A model generated the notes under the pieces. It saw only the letters and a program-made list of their open reading frames with translations. It did no database searches and was not told where the DNA came from. From assembly GCF_002266855.1 (NCBI RefSeq), contig NZ_NGJN01000003.1, positions 310,001 through 374,000 on the forward strand: 64,000 nt of DNA, given 5' to 3'. Positions within the stretch are counted from its first letter, which is position 1; every line of letters begins with the position of its first letter. The stretch comes from Winogradskyella aurantia (GTDB lineage Bacteria > Bacteroidota > Bacteroidia > Flavobacteriales > Flavobacteriaceae). This document shows, one piece after another, positions 1 through 9,322 of this stretch. Made by a program: the position numbers and the translations under genes.

Positions 1-175
1 TATCGCCGCGATAAACGGTAATCCCTAAGTCTTTCAATGGCTCTAAGTTAGTCCAACTGCCTGCTCGACTGCAGTTATCAAGGCCGAAAATCTCAAAATC
101 TGGATTCTCTCCCTTGAGATGCTTTGCTATCCTAGATCCTACAAAGCCGCAAATCCCTGTGATAAATATTTTCAT
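1..175 (-). CDS. NAD-dependent epimerase/dehydratase, N-terminal part (cut by window edge)
   Basis: The gene starts with ATG at 175-173 and runs off the left edge, so only 58 codons are visible. The translation begins MKIFITGICGFVGSRIAKHL, with the GxxGxxG dinucleotide-binding turn of an extended short-chain dehydrogenase, followed by an acidic residue in FGLDNCSR where NAD ribose is normally bound. It starts 17 bp after the stop of the upstream epimerase gene, so the two are probably co-transcribed and act in the same sugar-nucleotide pathway. The substrate cannot be inferred from this fragment. Confidence 0.85.
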   Translation of the reverse strand, partial: MKIFITGICGFVGSRIAKHLKGENPDFEIFGLDNCSRAGSWTNLEPLKDLGITVYRGD

Positions 176-192
176 TTTTTATAAGGTCTAAA

Positions 193-1245
193 TTAGCTCA
201 ACCGTTCTTTCCAAGACTCCACAATCTGTCTAATAGTTTCATCTAATGAAATGGTGATATCCCAATCTGGGTAATGCGATTTCATTTTACGTAGATCACT
301 GTAATAACAAATATGATCACCCTCTCTGTTTTTATCGGAGTATTGGTAATTCATGGCTTTTCCAGAATATTTCTCAGCAATTTTAAAAGCTTCAAGGATA
401 GAACAAGTATTGTCTTTACCACCACCTAAATTATACACCTCTGCAATTCTAGGTTTATCAATAAACGCTTCTATGAATTTTGAGATGTCATATGAGTGGA
501 TATTATCTCGAACTTGCTTTCCTTTGTAACCAAATACGGTGTACTGCGTGCCATCTAAATTACATTTTACGAGATAACTTAAAAAGCCATGCAATTCTAC
601 ACCCGAGTGGTTCGGTCCAGTTAAACAGCCACCACGTAGTACACAAGTTGGCATATTAAAATAGCGACCATATTCTTGCACACACACATCCGCCGCTACT
701 TTTGAGGCCCCAAATAAGGAATGCTTACTCTGGTCAATAGTGAAATTTTCAGGAATACCCGTATGATAGGTTTCATCGGCATAATCCCAACGGGTCTCGA
801 GCTCTACCATGGGAATTAGATTTGGCGCATCACCATAAACCTTGTTGGTCGACATGTGCACAAAAGGGACATCCGTAGAGAATTGCCGTGTGGCTTCTAG
901 CAAGTTAAAGGTCCCAACCGCATTGGTATCAAAATCCTCAAAAGGGATATCCGCTGCTCTATCGTGACTTGGCTGCGCAGCTGTATGCACAATGGCGTCT
1001 GGCGCAATATCTTTTACCATCTTAAGCACGCCCTCACGATCTCTGATATCGAGTTCTACGTGATTATAATTGGTTAGGTCTTCTTCTAGTCGTTTTTGAT
1101 TCCAACGTGTATCACCTTTCTCGCCAAAGAATACAGCACGTTGGTTATTATCTACACCGTAAATTTCCCAGCCTAGATTGTGAAAGTGTTTACATACTTC
1201 TGAGCCGACCAAACCGGATGAACCCGTTACTAATAGTTTTTTCAT
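193..1245 (-). CDS. NAD-dependent epimerase/dehydratase, CDP-paratose 2-epimerase-like
   Basis: This 350-residue extended short-chain dehydrogenase probably epimerises or dehydrates a nucleotide sugar for surface polysaccharide. The N-terminal Rossmann turn TGSSGLVGS (residues 7-15) and the MSTNKVYG motif (131-138) are visible. The usual catalytic YxxxK is FGASK here: Phe178 stands where Tyr is expected and Lys182 is kept. From memory, a subfamily resembling CDP-paratose/tyvelose epimerases also has LFGASK followed by a conserved [12 protein letters not shown] block, also present here, so this is probably a family trait rather than a mutation. It lies just upstream of a second epimerase gene. 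The exact substrate is unknown. Confidence 0.85.
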   Translation of the reverse strand: MKKLLVTGSSGLVGSEVCKHFHNLGWEIYGVDNNQRAVFFGEKGDTRWNQKRLEEDLTNYNHVELDIRDREGVLKMVKDIAPDAIVHTAAQPSHDRAADIPFEDFDTNAVGTFNLLEATRQFSTDVPFVHMSTNKVYGDAPNLIPMVELETRWDYADETYHTGIPENFTIDQSKHSLFGASKVAADVCVQEYGRYFNMPTCVLRGGCLTGPNHSGVELHGFLSYLVKCNLDGTQYTVFGYKGKQVRDNIHSYDISKFIEAFIDKPRIAEVYNLGGGKDNTCSILEAFKIAEKYSGKAMNYQYSDKNREGDHICYYSDLRKMKSHYPDWDITISLDETIRQIVESWKERLS

Positions 1246-1734
1246 GTTATATATTATTGTAATTAAACGTTTTGAGGAAGCTTAAGACACATTTAGAGAA
1301 AAGCGGTCCCATGTTGTGCTTTAAAGACAAACCCTTTTTAACATTGGCTGTTGTCAAGAGCAATATGGAGTCAAAAGCTAAAGTAAAACGTGACAAGTCC
1401 GCTTGACCCATAAAGAATAATAGCGTTTTTATTATGATACTGCGATTCAGTGGACAAAAATGCGACTTAAATCTTTAATTCACAAAACAAAAGGCCATAA
1501 GTTATGGTACCCTTTTGATTGAAACTATCGTATTAGCTCACGAAAAGTTTTGAAGTATAAGGGTATAGTCAAATATAAGTTTCTTGTAAGTCATTGACAG
1601 TTCGCGCTTAGCTATAGAGATAAGTTATAAGTAATGCGTGTTGGGTGATTGTAATGGTAATAGTCAATCAGAGGATGATGAAGCTAATTTTTAGTTAGGT
1701 AGCTGCGATTTACGTTTTGAGTAATAGAGGGTTC

Positions 1735-1766
1735 TCGATACAAAATAGCTCAAAGCCATTTCACTC
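1735..1766 (+). repeat. Interspersed hairpin repeat, copy 1
   Basis: This 32-bp segment matches 1900-1931 at 29 of 32 positions by eye. It opens with TCGATACAAAAT and contains an imperfect stem of AAATAGC against GCCATTT. The layout (TCGATACAAAA, hairpin, ACTC) resembles short intergenic repeats that I recall from flavobacterial genomes, but I could not search for other copies. Confidence 0.5.
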
Positions 1767-1899
1767 TAACTGAAAGCAAAACTCAGATTTGTCACATCGA
1801 TTGCTTGCGAGGAATGCGCAAGTGTATTAAGATTTGTTGATATGTAGAATTTGCACTAGTGAGTACTGTCTTCTTGGTCGTTATTATTTTTTTTGGTTG

Positions 1900-1931
1900 T
1901 CGATACAAAATGGCTCAAAACCATTTGACTC
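1900..1931 (+). repeat. Interspersed hairpin repeat, copy 2
   Basis: This is the second copy of the 32-bp repeat. Its stem is perfect: AAATGG pairs with CCATTT around the loop CTCAAAA. The differences from copy 1 mostly fall in the stem, so the fold, rather than the exact bases, may be what is kept. Confidence 0.5.
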
Positions 1932-2083
1932 GGTCTGGCAACTGGGAGGAGAAAACGTTGAAACAATTTATCCTGCATTGATAAAAGCCTGTTTTCGATA
2001 GGTCGATAGGGCATGATGACTTTTATTACTTCAATAGCTTCCCTCGTTTTTGAAATAGCACCAGACCATAGTCCAAATTATCA

Positions 2084-2518
2084 TTATCTGGGTTGCTTTA
2101 ATTCCTTTAAACGTTTTTTGCGTATCCGTTGGTACAAACCATAGTTAATGTGGTACCATGTTTTTTCGTGTAAGAAATATAATACCATTTTGGTAATGAC
2201 TTCAGCACCCCCAATCTGAAGACCGGTCAAAGGGTTACCTGTAATAATCCAACTTAACACAATGGTATCTAATGTTCCAACAGCTCGCCATGAGAAGGTT
2301 TTTAAAACATGGCGTTTGTTGGAAGATTGTATTGTGGACCTAAACCATAACCTTTCGTGACCATAAAAGAGAAGCATTTTGGTTGCTAATTCAAAAAAGC
2401 CTATTTGTAAACCAACAGTGACATCATTAGATATTAACCAAGCCAATAGCACTGTATCTAGAGTTCCTATTATACGCCAAGTGACGGTTTTAGCTAAATG
2501 ACGTTTACTTAGTTTCAT
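2084..2518 (-). CDS. Tandem DUF2061 membrane protein
   Basis: This 144-residue protein is an internal duplication. Residues 1-60 and about 67-125 align: KRHLAKTVTWRIIGTLDTVL against KRHVLKTFSWRAVGTLDTIV, then VGLQIGFFELATKMLLFYGHE against TGLQIGGAEVITKMVLYFLHE. Each half is one DUF2061 unit with two hydrophobic stretches, giving about four membrane segments in the inner membrane. The function of the family is unknown. I recall relatives near sulfate-assimilation genes, but here it lies between polysaccharide sugar genes. The start ATG is well placed. Confidence 0.8.
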   Translation of the reverse strand: MKLSKRHLAKTVTWRIIGTLDTVLLAWLISNDVTVGLQIGFFELATKMLLFYGHERLWFRSTIQSSNKRHVLKTFSWRAVGTLDTIVLSWIITGNPLTGLQIGGAEVITKMVLYFLHEKTWYHINYGLYQRIRKKRLKELKQPR

Positions 2519-2561
2519 TCGTATCCTTTAACCCTTAAGCATTGTTTTAAACTGTAACTCA

Positions 2562-3554
2562 TTAAAATTTTACAGTTTTATAATCGTCTTGATGGGCTAA
2601 AAACCAATTGTAGGTGTCCTTTATCCCCATTTCCAAGTCGAAGTTCGGTTCCCAGCCCAAACTTCGGAGCTTAGAACTGTCCATCAACTTTCGTGGCGTG
2701 CCATCGGGTTTGGAGCTGTCCCATGCTATAGCTCCTTTATGCCCAACAATGTTCTGTATGGTTTCCGCTAATGTTTTGATGGTCACATCAGTGCCAGTGC
2801 CCACATTATACAAATACTCGGGCAAGACATGCTCTACGGCAAACATCACCGCTTGGGCCAAATCATCCACATGTAAAAACTCACGCATCGGTGTACCGCT
2901 ACCCCATAAGGTGACCGTTGACTGTTGACCGTTGTCTGTTGCCAATTTGGCTTCATGAAACTTGCGAATCATAGCCGGTAAGACATGGGAACTTTTTAAA
3001 TCGAAATTATCGTTTGGGCCATACAAATTCGTCGGCATAAGGCTCACAAAATCCTTGCCGTATTGCTTCCGGATGGCCTCACAAACCTTAACCCCAGCAA
3101 TCTTTGCAATGGCATACCATTGGTTGGTAGGTTCTAAGCTATCTGTGAGCAGATAGTCTTCTTTTAAAGGCTGTGGTGCAAACTTGGGATAGATACAGGA
3201 ACTTCCTAAAAAGATAAATTTCTGTACCTCGGCTTTGTGCGACGCATCGATCAAATTATTTTGAATCTGCAAATTCTCCATTAAAAAGGGATACGGATGC
3301 TCATTATTGGCTAAAATACCTCCTACGCGAGCTGCGGCATCAATGACAATATCAGGTTTTTCAGTGTTGATAAAATCGGTAACGGCCTGTTGATTGCGCA
3401 AATCCAGCTCCTTACTCGTTCTACCTATTAGGTTGGTATAGCCTTTTCCTTCTAGGGCTCGCCAAACGGCAGAGCCTACCATGCCACGGTGGCCGGCGAT
3501 GTAGATTTTATCGGTGAGATGGTGAGATAGTGAGACGGTCATACTTTGACTCAT
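2562..3554 (-). CDS. fcl: GDP-L-fucose synthase
   Basis: This 330-residue enzyme converts GDP-4-keto-6-deoxy-D-mannose to GDP-L-fucose with NADPH (3,5-epimerisation, then reduction). The Rossmann turn GHRGMVGSA (21-29) and the catalytic triad Ser118 (GSSC), Tyr147 and Lys151 (YAIAK) keep the spacing of the E. coli enzyme. It acts after gmd, which is transcribed from the same strand upstream. The N-terminus is about 12 residues longer than usual; residues 7-14 (VSLSHHLT) are encoded by three copies of an octanucleotide repeat. Met1 and Met5 are both possible starts. Confidence 0.93.
   Translation of the reverse strand: MSQSMTVSLSHHLTDKIYIAGHRGMVGSAVWRALEGKGYTNLIGRTSKELDLRNQQAVTDFINTEKPDIVIDAAARVGGILANNEHPYPFLMENLQIQNNLIDASHKAEVQKFIFLGSSCIYPKFAPQPLKEDYLLTDSLEPTNQWYAIAKIAGVKVCEAIRKQYGKDFVSLMPTNLYGPNDNFDLKSSHVLPAMIRKFHEAKLATDNGQQSTVTLWGSGTPMREFLHVDDLAQAVMFAVEHVLPEYLYNVGTGTDVTIKTLAETIQNIVGHKGAIAWDSSKPDGTPRKLMDSSKLRSLGWEPNFDLEMGIKDTYNWFLAHQDDYKTVKF
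3512..3535 (+). repeat. Three-copy octanucleotide repeat inside the fcl coding start
   Basis: On the plus strand the units are CGGTGAGA, TGGTGAGA and TAGTGAGA, giving exactly 24 bp or eight codons in fcl. The period equals that of the larger array at 3941-4010. Three copies keep the reading frame; a change of one copy would shift it relative to upstream starts. Confidence 0.65.
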
Positions 3555-3558
3555 GGTA

Positions 3559-3912
3559 TTAGTTTAAGTTTTTATTTAACGATTGCTTTAAACGGTATAG
3601 CATTTTTCTGATTGTCTGAATTTTACCTTGCAAGGCGTCAGACACAACCAAATAACCTATTCGTTCTGCAATAATCAATTGTGTTTCAATTTCCGACAAT
3701 GACCCAGAAGCTATATTCAAAAATCGAATAAAATCTTTTGTTGACCCTCTACTTGCCCCTTCAGCAATATTTGATGGTATTGAAATTGCCGCTCGTCTTA
3801 ATTGAGATGTCAATCCAAAATCTTCCGAAGAAGGAAATCGCTCAGTTAGCTTGTACAGATCTTCGACCAAATCTAAACTTCGTGTATATACTTCTAAATC
3901 CTTGTGTGTCAT
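3559..3912 (-). CDS. Four-helix-bundle protein (23S rRNA intervening-sequence family)
   Basis: This 117-residue protein belongs to the four-helix-bundle family first seen encoded in 23S rRNA intervening sequences. The family signature is clear: KDLEVYTRSLDLVEDLY near the start, then LTSQLRRAAISIPSNIAEG (about 54-72), then a FIRFLNIASGSLSEIETQL helix. The biochemical role of the family is not known. The gene sits 4 bp upstream of fcl and just after an octanucleotide array, placed like an insertion between gmd and fcl, which are usually neighbours. Such free-standing copies are common in Bacteroidota polysaccharide loci. Confidence 0.85.
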   Translation of the reverse strand: MTHKDLEVYTRSLDLVEDLYKLTERFPSSEDFGLTSQLRRAAISIPSNIAEGASRGSTKDFIRFLNIASGSLSEIETQLIIAERIGYLVVSDALQGKIQTIRKMLYRLKQSLNKNLN

Positions 3913-3940
3913 TTTTCAAATCCCTATTTCCTCCGCATAT

Positions 3941-4010
3941 CACCGCATCACCGAATCACCACATCACCGCATCACCGCATCACCGCATCACCGCATTACC
4001 GCATCACCAT
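3941..4010 (+). repeat. Octanucleotide tandem repeat, CACCGCAT, about 8.6 copies
   Basis: The units are CACCGCAT, CACCGAAT, CACCACAT, four exact CACCGCAT, TACCGCAT and a partial CACCAT. The period is 8 throughout. The array lies between the start of the four-helix-bundle gene and the gmd stop codon, and its last base overlaps the stop. Copy number is likely to vary by slippage. No coding role is supported: frames through it give only low-complexity HRITASP-type translations. Confidence 0.9.
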
Positions 4011-5125
4011 TATTCATAATAATTCATCGTGGTATAACCTCCATCCTTAAGGTACTGCTGTTCTTGCATGAGCTTCAAATCCCCTTTCATCATGTCCTTT
4101 ACTAAATCCTGAAGGTCGTACTGGCATTCCCAGCCCAATTTTTCCTTGGCTTTGGTCGCGTCCCCGATTAACAAGTCCACTTCGGTAGGTCTAAAATACC
4201 TCGGATCGACGGCGAGGATCTCTTTACCAATCTCTAATTGGTAGGCAGGGTTGCTACATTTGGCAACATACCCTTTTTCATCTTCGCCTGTACCCTTAAA
4301 CTCTAGTTCTATACCCACTTCGGCAAAAGCCATCTTTACGAAGTCGCGCACGGGTGTGGTCTTACCTGTAGCGATAACCCAATCCTCTGCTTCCTCGGCT
4401 TGAAGAATCATCCACATCATACGGACATAGTCCTTGGCATGGCCCCAATCGCGCTGGGCGTCAAGATTTCCTAAATAGAACTTGTCTTGTAATCCTAAGG
4501 CGATTCGCGATACGGCTCTCGTAATCTTTCGGGTCACAAAGGTTTCCCCGCGTATGGGGGATTCATGATTGAACAAAATACCGTTGCAGGCATACATAGC
4601 ATAGGCTTCACGATAGTTAACCGTAATCCAATAGGCGTACATTTTAGCCACCGCATAGGGTGAACGCGGATAAAAGGGTGTGGTTTCCGATTGCGGAACC
4701 TCCTGTACCTTCCCATAAAGTTCTGAGGTTGAGGCTTGGTAGATACGGGTCTTTTTCTCTAAACCTAACAAGCGTACGGCGTCTAAAATACGTAAAGTCC
4801 CCAGGCCATCGGCATTACCCGTATATTCGGGTATTTCAAAAGACACCTGCACATGGCTCATAGCCGCCAAATTATAGATCTCATCCGGTTGGATTTCCTT
4901 AATCAAGCGTATGAGATTGGTACTATCCGTCATATCGCCATAATGCAGATAGAAATTTTGATGGTCTACGTGGGGATCTTGATACAAATGATCGATACGG
5001 TCCGTATTAAAAAGTGACGAACGTCGTTTGAGGCCGTGTACTAGATAGCCTTTTTTCAATAAAAATTCACTGAGATAAGCGCCATCCTGACCTGTGACCC
5101 CTGTTATAAATGCGACTTTAGCCAT
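4010..5125 (-). CDS. gmd: GDP-mannose 4,6-dehydratase
   Basis: This 371-residue enzyme makes GDP-4-keto-6-deoxy-D-mannose, the substrate for fcl downstream. [11 protein letters not shown] (8-18) is the NADP-binding turn; the catalytic Thr133, Glu135, Tyr157 and Lys161 are present (ASTSELYG and SPYAVAK). The [10 protein letters not shown] and [16 protein letters not shown] blocks that shape the GDP-mannose site are intact, and the length is typical. It is the first gene of a minus-strand run with the four-helix-bundle gene and fcl, so this part of the locus supplies GDP-L-fucose for a surface polysaccharide. Confidence 0.96.
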   Translation of the reverse strand: MAKVAFITGVTGQDGAYLSEFLLKKGYLVHGLKRRSSLFNTDRIDHLYQDPHVDHQNFYLHYGDMTDSTNLIRLIKEIQPDEIYNLAAMSHVQVSFEIPEYTGNADGLGTLRILDAVRLLGLEKKTRIYQASTSELYGKVQEVPQSETTPFYPRSPYAVAKMYAYWITVNYREAYAMYACNGILFNHESPIRGETFVTRKITRAVSRIALGLQDKFYLGNLDAQRDWGHAKDYVRMMWMILQAEEAEDWVIATGKTTPVRDFVKMAFAEVGIELEFKGTGEDEKGYVAKCSNPAYQLEIGKEILAVDPRYFRPTEVDLLIGDATKAKEKLGWECQYDLQDLVKDMMKGDLKLMQEQQYLKDGGYTTMNYYE

Positions 5126-5163
5126 ATTAATTGCCTTTGTGTTGGATAATTAAGGTTAGGATA

Positions 5164-5171
5164 CAAAACTA
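5164..5171 (-). promoter_or_regulatory. Candidate -7 box for gmd
   Basis: Read on the minus strand, the bases are TAGTTTTG, matching the Bacteroidota TAnnTTTG box 38 bp before the gmd ATG. No clear TTTG -33 element is found at the expected spacing, so support is modest. Confidence 0.3.
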
Positions 5172-5293
5172 AAAGATTTCGCAGATTATTGCGGGCTATT
5201 TAAAAATTATTCTAATACCCTCTCAATTGTAAGGTCTGTCTTTTTGGTTCTCTCTTTTTAGCTGAAAACCATGTTATTTAAAAGATTTTTTTA

Positions 5294-5301
5294 TATGTTT
5301 G
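5294..5301 (+). promoter_or_regulatory. Candidate -7 box for the first T9SS protein gene
   Basis: TATGTTTG fits TAnnTTTG and lies 75 bp upstream of the ATG at 5377, in a 251-bp gap between divergent genes. A matching -33 TTTG was not found at 19-20 bp. The gap holds nothing else recognisable. Confidence 0.35.
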
Positions 5302-5376
5302 CCTTATACTCAAATCTTAAGGTTTAGGAGTTAAACTGACAGAGCCTGAGTACTTTATATATAAAGCATATAATTT

Positions 5377-8300
5377 ATGAAACATACTTACTTTATTCTG
5401 GTTTGCTTAATTAGTATAACATTTGGTTTCGCACAAGCACCAATTACTACAATTGATCGTTTAAATGGCCCCGGGCCAACGGCCACTGATAATGTGGCTT
5501 CCGTATCCTCTATTGGATTAACGCGGGGTGCTGGTCTAAATCAATCTGGATTAGATGGCTCGCCAGCTTTTATATCAAATAACTTCACCAATAATGCAGA
5601 TTTGGCTACGGCTCAGGCTAATGATGACTACCTAGAGTGGTCCGTAACAGCAAATACGGCTTTCGAAGTTACAGTAGACGACATTGACATTAAACTAAAC
5701 CGTAATTTAAATGGCCCAAACAATTGGCAGATTTTTTGGAGTACGGACGGTTTTGCTACGGCTGGTAATCCTATTGCGGCACCACAAACCTTAGGAGCGA
5801 ATACCACTATTTTTAATCTAGCCAGCATTAACGGCGGCAACTTAGGTATTACCTCTGGTGCGTCGGGGACTATAACCTTTAGATTGTATGCCTGGGGTGC
5901 CATTGCTAACAATGGCAGACTAAATGTAGTAAAACAAAATGCATGGTCAATCTCACCGGCCGTTCCTGAACCAGGGATTCGATTAATTGGTAGTACTGCG
6001 ACAGCATCTAGCAATAGCGCTGATTCTGATATTATTTCGTCCTCAACTATTTTGGCACCTTTACAAAATATACCTTATACAGCCTTTTCAGCAACCTCAG
6101 GACTTTCCATAATTGCCGCGAACGCAGCAGTTATTGGAGAATTTACCATTAGAGATGGTGGTAGTGATTTAACTGACAGTGATACCGATGGCACCACCTT
6201 ATCCTCCATACAATTTGAGGTGTTAAATAGTGAAAATATAGCTGCACTAGCTATTTTTGACGGGTTTACAAACGTTGCAGAAGTGACGACCGTTACCCCA
6301 TTAACGAGTTTTAATGGATTAAGTCTAACTGCTCCAGATGATAACTCTAAAATCTTTTTTGTTGCAGCTACCTTCAAATCTACTGTTACTGACAATGAAC
6401 AAGTTCAACTAACAGTAAATAATGTAACTTCTCCTGCATCCGGTAGTTCCTTATTTGAAGCATCAGATGCTGGTGGTACTGCAACTTCAATTGCAGGAGA
6501 TGATAATCGTATTGAAGTTAATGCCAACCGTTTTGATTTTGGACAGCAGCCTACAGACGGCAACGAATTGGAACTGATTACACCGTTCCCAACGGTATTG
6601 GCAGTGGATGCCAATGGGAACCAGGACCTTGACCAAAACCTAACAGGCATTACAGTTATAGGTGGCAGTGTGGTTCCGGAAACTTACGATATGACTAACG
6701 GCTTGGCTATATTAGATAATGTGGTATTTACTAGTAGTGAGACGGGAGTGACGCTTTCGGCCAATTCCGGTGTTTTATCTGGGGTGAGCGCTCCTTTCAA
6801 TATCGGGGGACCATTAATCAATATTGCCCAGCAGAATTTTGATACGGAAACCGGATGGACCTACACCTCTAGCCTTGCCTTATTTGGTGATGCCACATCG
6901 TGGGCCAACAATACCGGACATTTTAATGAAATTGCCCTTGCTGATTCAGCACCCTTAGATTTTCAATTATTCGACACTGAAATTTTTGGGGAAAACAATG
7001 TGAATAATACCCCAAACTCATTTAGAACCTTAACATTTAGTAATATAGATGTTAGTGATTCCAATGACGTTATTATCTTTTTTGATTGGCAGGTTAGTGG
7101 TTATCAAATCAATTCTAATGATTTGCAGTATAGACTTGTCATAGATGGAGCCGTCAGTGGTCCGTGGGTATTTGTTTTTGATGGAAATATTAATAATCCA
7201 AATGACGGTCAGGGGCGGGTGCGGATTGATATTCCAGATGGTAGTACTTCAGTAGGCTTATTGGTGCGCCTGCGTAACAATCTTACTATGGGCTATGCTG
7301 GTCTTGATAATTTTAGACTTGCCAGTGCCTTTAATGGTCTTATTTACACCGATGCCGGCGGTTGGAGAAACAATATTTCCCCTGACGCTACGACAGGAGC
7401 CTTAGATGCCTTGGTGATAGATGGTACATATAACGTATCCGGTAATGTGCAGATTAATGACTTTACCATATTAGCGGATGCTGCAACCTCAATTCCGGTA
7501 GCCACATCTTTAACCGTTAATGGCAATCTTACAACACTAGGGGTCTTAGAACTCAATTCAGTTTCTGACACCTATTCCAGTTTAATAGTAAACGGTACCT
7601 CTACGGGTGAGGTTACTTACTTTAGGCATGTAAATCAAATTGCGGATACTGGAGCGGTAACGGGGCAAAACGATCTTATTGCGCCACCTGTAACCAGCGT
7701 AAGTCAAGATTTCTTAGCCTTTAGAAATGCTAATCCTGACTTGCCATCAGGAACCATAGGCGGGGTGCCATCCTTTTTATTCGGTCCATTCGATAATACG
7801 AGTAATACTTATGTCAATTATACGGCTAGTAATGATTTAGACCCTCTTGAAGCCGGTATTGGTTACCGCACTGCATCAACACAAATCGGTGGGTCGACCT
7901 TTACCTTTACAGGAGATGTGGAGACTAATGCGAGTCCGGTGACCATAACTCGTGGCACCAGCACTGCATTCAATCTTATTGGTAACCCATACCCGTCTTA
8001 TATCAGCTTATCAGGCTTTTTAGCAGCCAATAACAGCGAATTCGACCCCTTAACATCTGGAGTATACGGCTACGATGGCGATGCTACAGATGGATTTGTG
8101 ATATGGAATCAGGCACACTCAGATGCCAATCCAAACGCGAAAATCGCTCCTGGTCAAGGGTTTTTCGTGTCCTCTAAAGTTGGGGGTGGCACTATTAGTT
8201 TCCCGGCATCAATTAGGACTTCAGGTACAGCAGATGACTTTATACCTGGGCGAATGGCAGACCCTGAGACATATATAAAGCACCTTAAGTTAAAGTTAGA

Positions 8301-8961
8301 GCAGGATGAAAATATTTATTTCACTGATGTGTATTTTACGGACAATGCCTCATTAGGCATGGATAGCGGTTATGACTCTGCTTTATTTGGGGAGCTACCA
8401 CAAGTGGCTCTGTATTCTAGTTTAGTGGAAGGTCATAGTGGGGAGCGTTTAGGAGTACAATCCGTTGATTTTAATGCCACAACGAATGTGAGCATTCCTT
8501 TAGGATTGCATGCTGAACCTGGTCAAGAACTTAGTATAAGTATTAATGAAAGTACCTTATCTGCGGATACGGAGGTCTATTTAGAAGATCGTTTGAATAA
8601 TACCTTTACCTTGCTCAGTGATGGCGCTATTTTTAGTCTAACGCCAAATGCAGCATTAAGTGGCACAGGGCGTTATTACTTGACTTTTTCTAGTAATCAA
8701 CTGGGTGTAGGTGAAACAGGCTTATCCAATGTTCGGGTAACTGCGCAATCCAACCCAAAGACCATTACCATAAGCGGAACCCTAAATACGGAGACTAAAG
8801 CTGAGGTTTATGACATCCAAGGACGATTGATGCTACAACAGCAGTTGAGCACTGATACGACATTACATACCATAGATGCGTCCAACTTAACTGGTGGTAT
8901 CTATATTGTAAATCTTCAGAGTGAAGGTGCAGAGCATTCACAAAAAGTGATTATTAGATAA
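5377..8961 (+). CDS. Large secreted protein with T9SS type A sorting domain
   Basis: This 1194-residue protein has a clear signal peptide (MKHTYFILVCLISITFGFAQ) and a C-terminal T9SS sorting domain of about 80 residues, with YDIQGRL, GGIYIVNLQ and the final basic KVIIR. It should therefore cross the outer membrane and be attached or released at the surface. The middle is Ser/Thr/Asn/Gly-rich beta-sandwich sequence without recognised catalytic motifs; residues about 380-480 look Ig-like. From about residue 665 to the end it parallels the next gene (SGTIGGVPSFLFGPF, GIGYRTAST, NLIGNPYPSYI, APGQGF). A strong terminator follows. The substrate or role is unknown; adhesion or gliding-surface function is only a guess. 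Confidence 0.88.
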   Translation: MKHTYFILVCLISITFGFAQAPITTIDRLNGPGPTATDNVASVSSIGLTRGAGLNQSGLDGSPAFISNNFTNNADLATAQANDDYLEWSVTANTAFEVTVDDIDIKLNRNLNGPNNWQIFWSTDGFATAGNPIAAPQTLGANTTIFNLASINGGNLGITSGASGTITFRLYAWGAIANNGRLNVVKQNAWSISPAVPEPGIRLIGSTATASSNSADSDIISSSTILAPLQNIPYTAFSATSGLSIIAANAAVIGEFTIRDGGSDLTDSDTDGTTLSSIQFEVLNSENIAALAIFDGFTNVAEVTTVTPLTSFNGLSLTAPDDNSKIFFVAATFKSTVTDNEQVQLTVNNVTSPASGSSLFEASDAGGTATSIAGDDNRIEVNANRFDFGQQPTDGNELELITPFPTVLAVDANGNQDLDQNLTGITVIGGSVVPETYDMTNGLAILDNVVFTSSETGVTLSANSGVLSGVSAPFNIGGPLINIAQQNFDTETGWTYTSSLALFGDATSWANNTGHFNEIALADSAPLDFQLFDTEIFGENNVNNTPNSFRTLTFSNIDVSDSNDVIIFFDWQVSGYQINSNDLQYRLVIDGAVSGPWVFVFDGNINNPNDGQGRVRIDIPDGSTSVGLLVRLRNNLTMGYAGLDNFRLASAFNGLIYTDAGGWRNNISPDATTGALDALVIDGTYNVSGNVQINDFTILADAATSIPVATSLTVNGNLTTLGVLELNSVSDTYSSLIVNGTSTGEVTYFRHVNQIADTGAVTGQNDLIAPPVTSVSQDFLAFRNANPDLPSGTIGGVPSFLFGPFDNTSNTYVNYTASNDLDPLEAGIGYRTASTQIGGSTFTFTGDVETNASPVTITRGTSTAFNLIGNPYPSYISLSGFLAANNSEFDPLTSGVYGYDGDATDGFVIWNQAHSDANPNAKIAPGQGFFVSSKVGGGTISFPASIRTSGTADDFIPGRMADPETYIKHLKLKLEQDENIYFTDVYFTDNASLGMDSGYDSALFGELPQVALYSSLVEGHSGERLGVQSVDFNATTNVSIPLGLHAEPGQELSISINESTLSADTEVYLEDRLNNTFTLLSDGAIFSLTPNAALSGTGRYYLTFSSNQLGVGETGLSNVRVTAQSNPKTITISGTLNTETKAEVYDIQGRLMLQQQLSTDTTLHTIDASNLTGGIYIVNLQSEGAEHSQKVIIR

Positions 8962-8979
8962 ACTATCATATTATAGTTT

Positions 8980-9014
8980 AAAAAAAGGCACCTCCATGGA
9001 GGTGCCTTTTTTTT
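8980..9014 (+). terminator. Strong intrinsic terminator
   Basis: A 20-bp perfect palindrome (GGCACCTCCA and its complement, 8987-9006) is flanked by an A-run and a run of eight T, 18 bp after the stop of the T9SS gene. It should act in both directions. Confidence 0.9.
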
Positions 9015-9322
9015 GACGTAATAAGAACTCATAGGCCCTTACTGAAAAGGACCTTGGAATCAGACCAAGGGTTTGTTACTAACTTAAGATTGGTACACTA
9101 TCTAAATTTTTTATTCGTAATTCCCTTACTCTTTACACCTTACTCTCTTGTCATTTGTCTACGGCTAATGACCTTTTTTAAGCTATATAAAACGTTTTTA
9201 TTCAGGGACCACAAAACAATAAAATCGAGATACCTTACTTAAAAAATTCCAGATTCAATAAGGATATATTCTAATGCAAACCGAAATTTATAAACAACTC
9301 ATTTCTATATTATTAATTTAAG

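Larger units (their letters stand above)
1246..2083. other. 838-bp intergenic region with no convincing gene
   Basis: No credible reading frame was found on either strand between the epimerase gene and the DUF2061 gene. The only structure seen is a pair of imperfect 32-bp direct repeats, each with a small hairpin, at 1735-1766 and 1900-1931. The rest is AT-rich sequence with many stops. Confidence 0.6.

Noticed and set aside
3941..4010. CRISPR array
   Set aside because: The period is 8 bp with no spacers, and no cas genes are present.
3738..4105. Plus-strand frames through the octanucleotide array with HRITASP repeats
   Set aside because: They are antisense to the four-helix-bundle gene and gmd, and the repeated peptide is a by-product of the 8-bp DNA repeat.
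9052..9070. Inverted repeat CCTTGG...CCAAGG
   Set aside because: A short stem with no T-run, soon after a stronger terminator; no role can be supported.
9054..9242. A 62-residue reading frame between the two T9SS genes
   Set aside because: No signal peptide with a plausible mature part, no start signals and no recognisable motif. It follows a strong terminator in AT-rich DNA and looks like chance.
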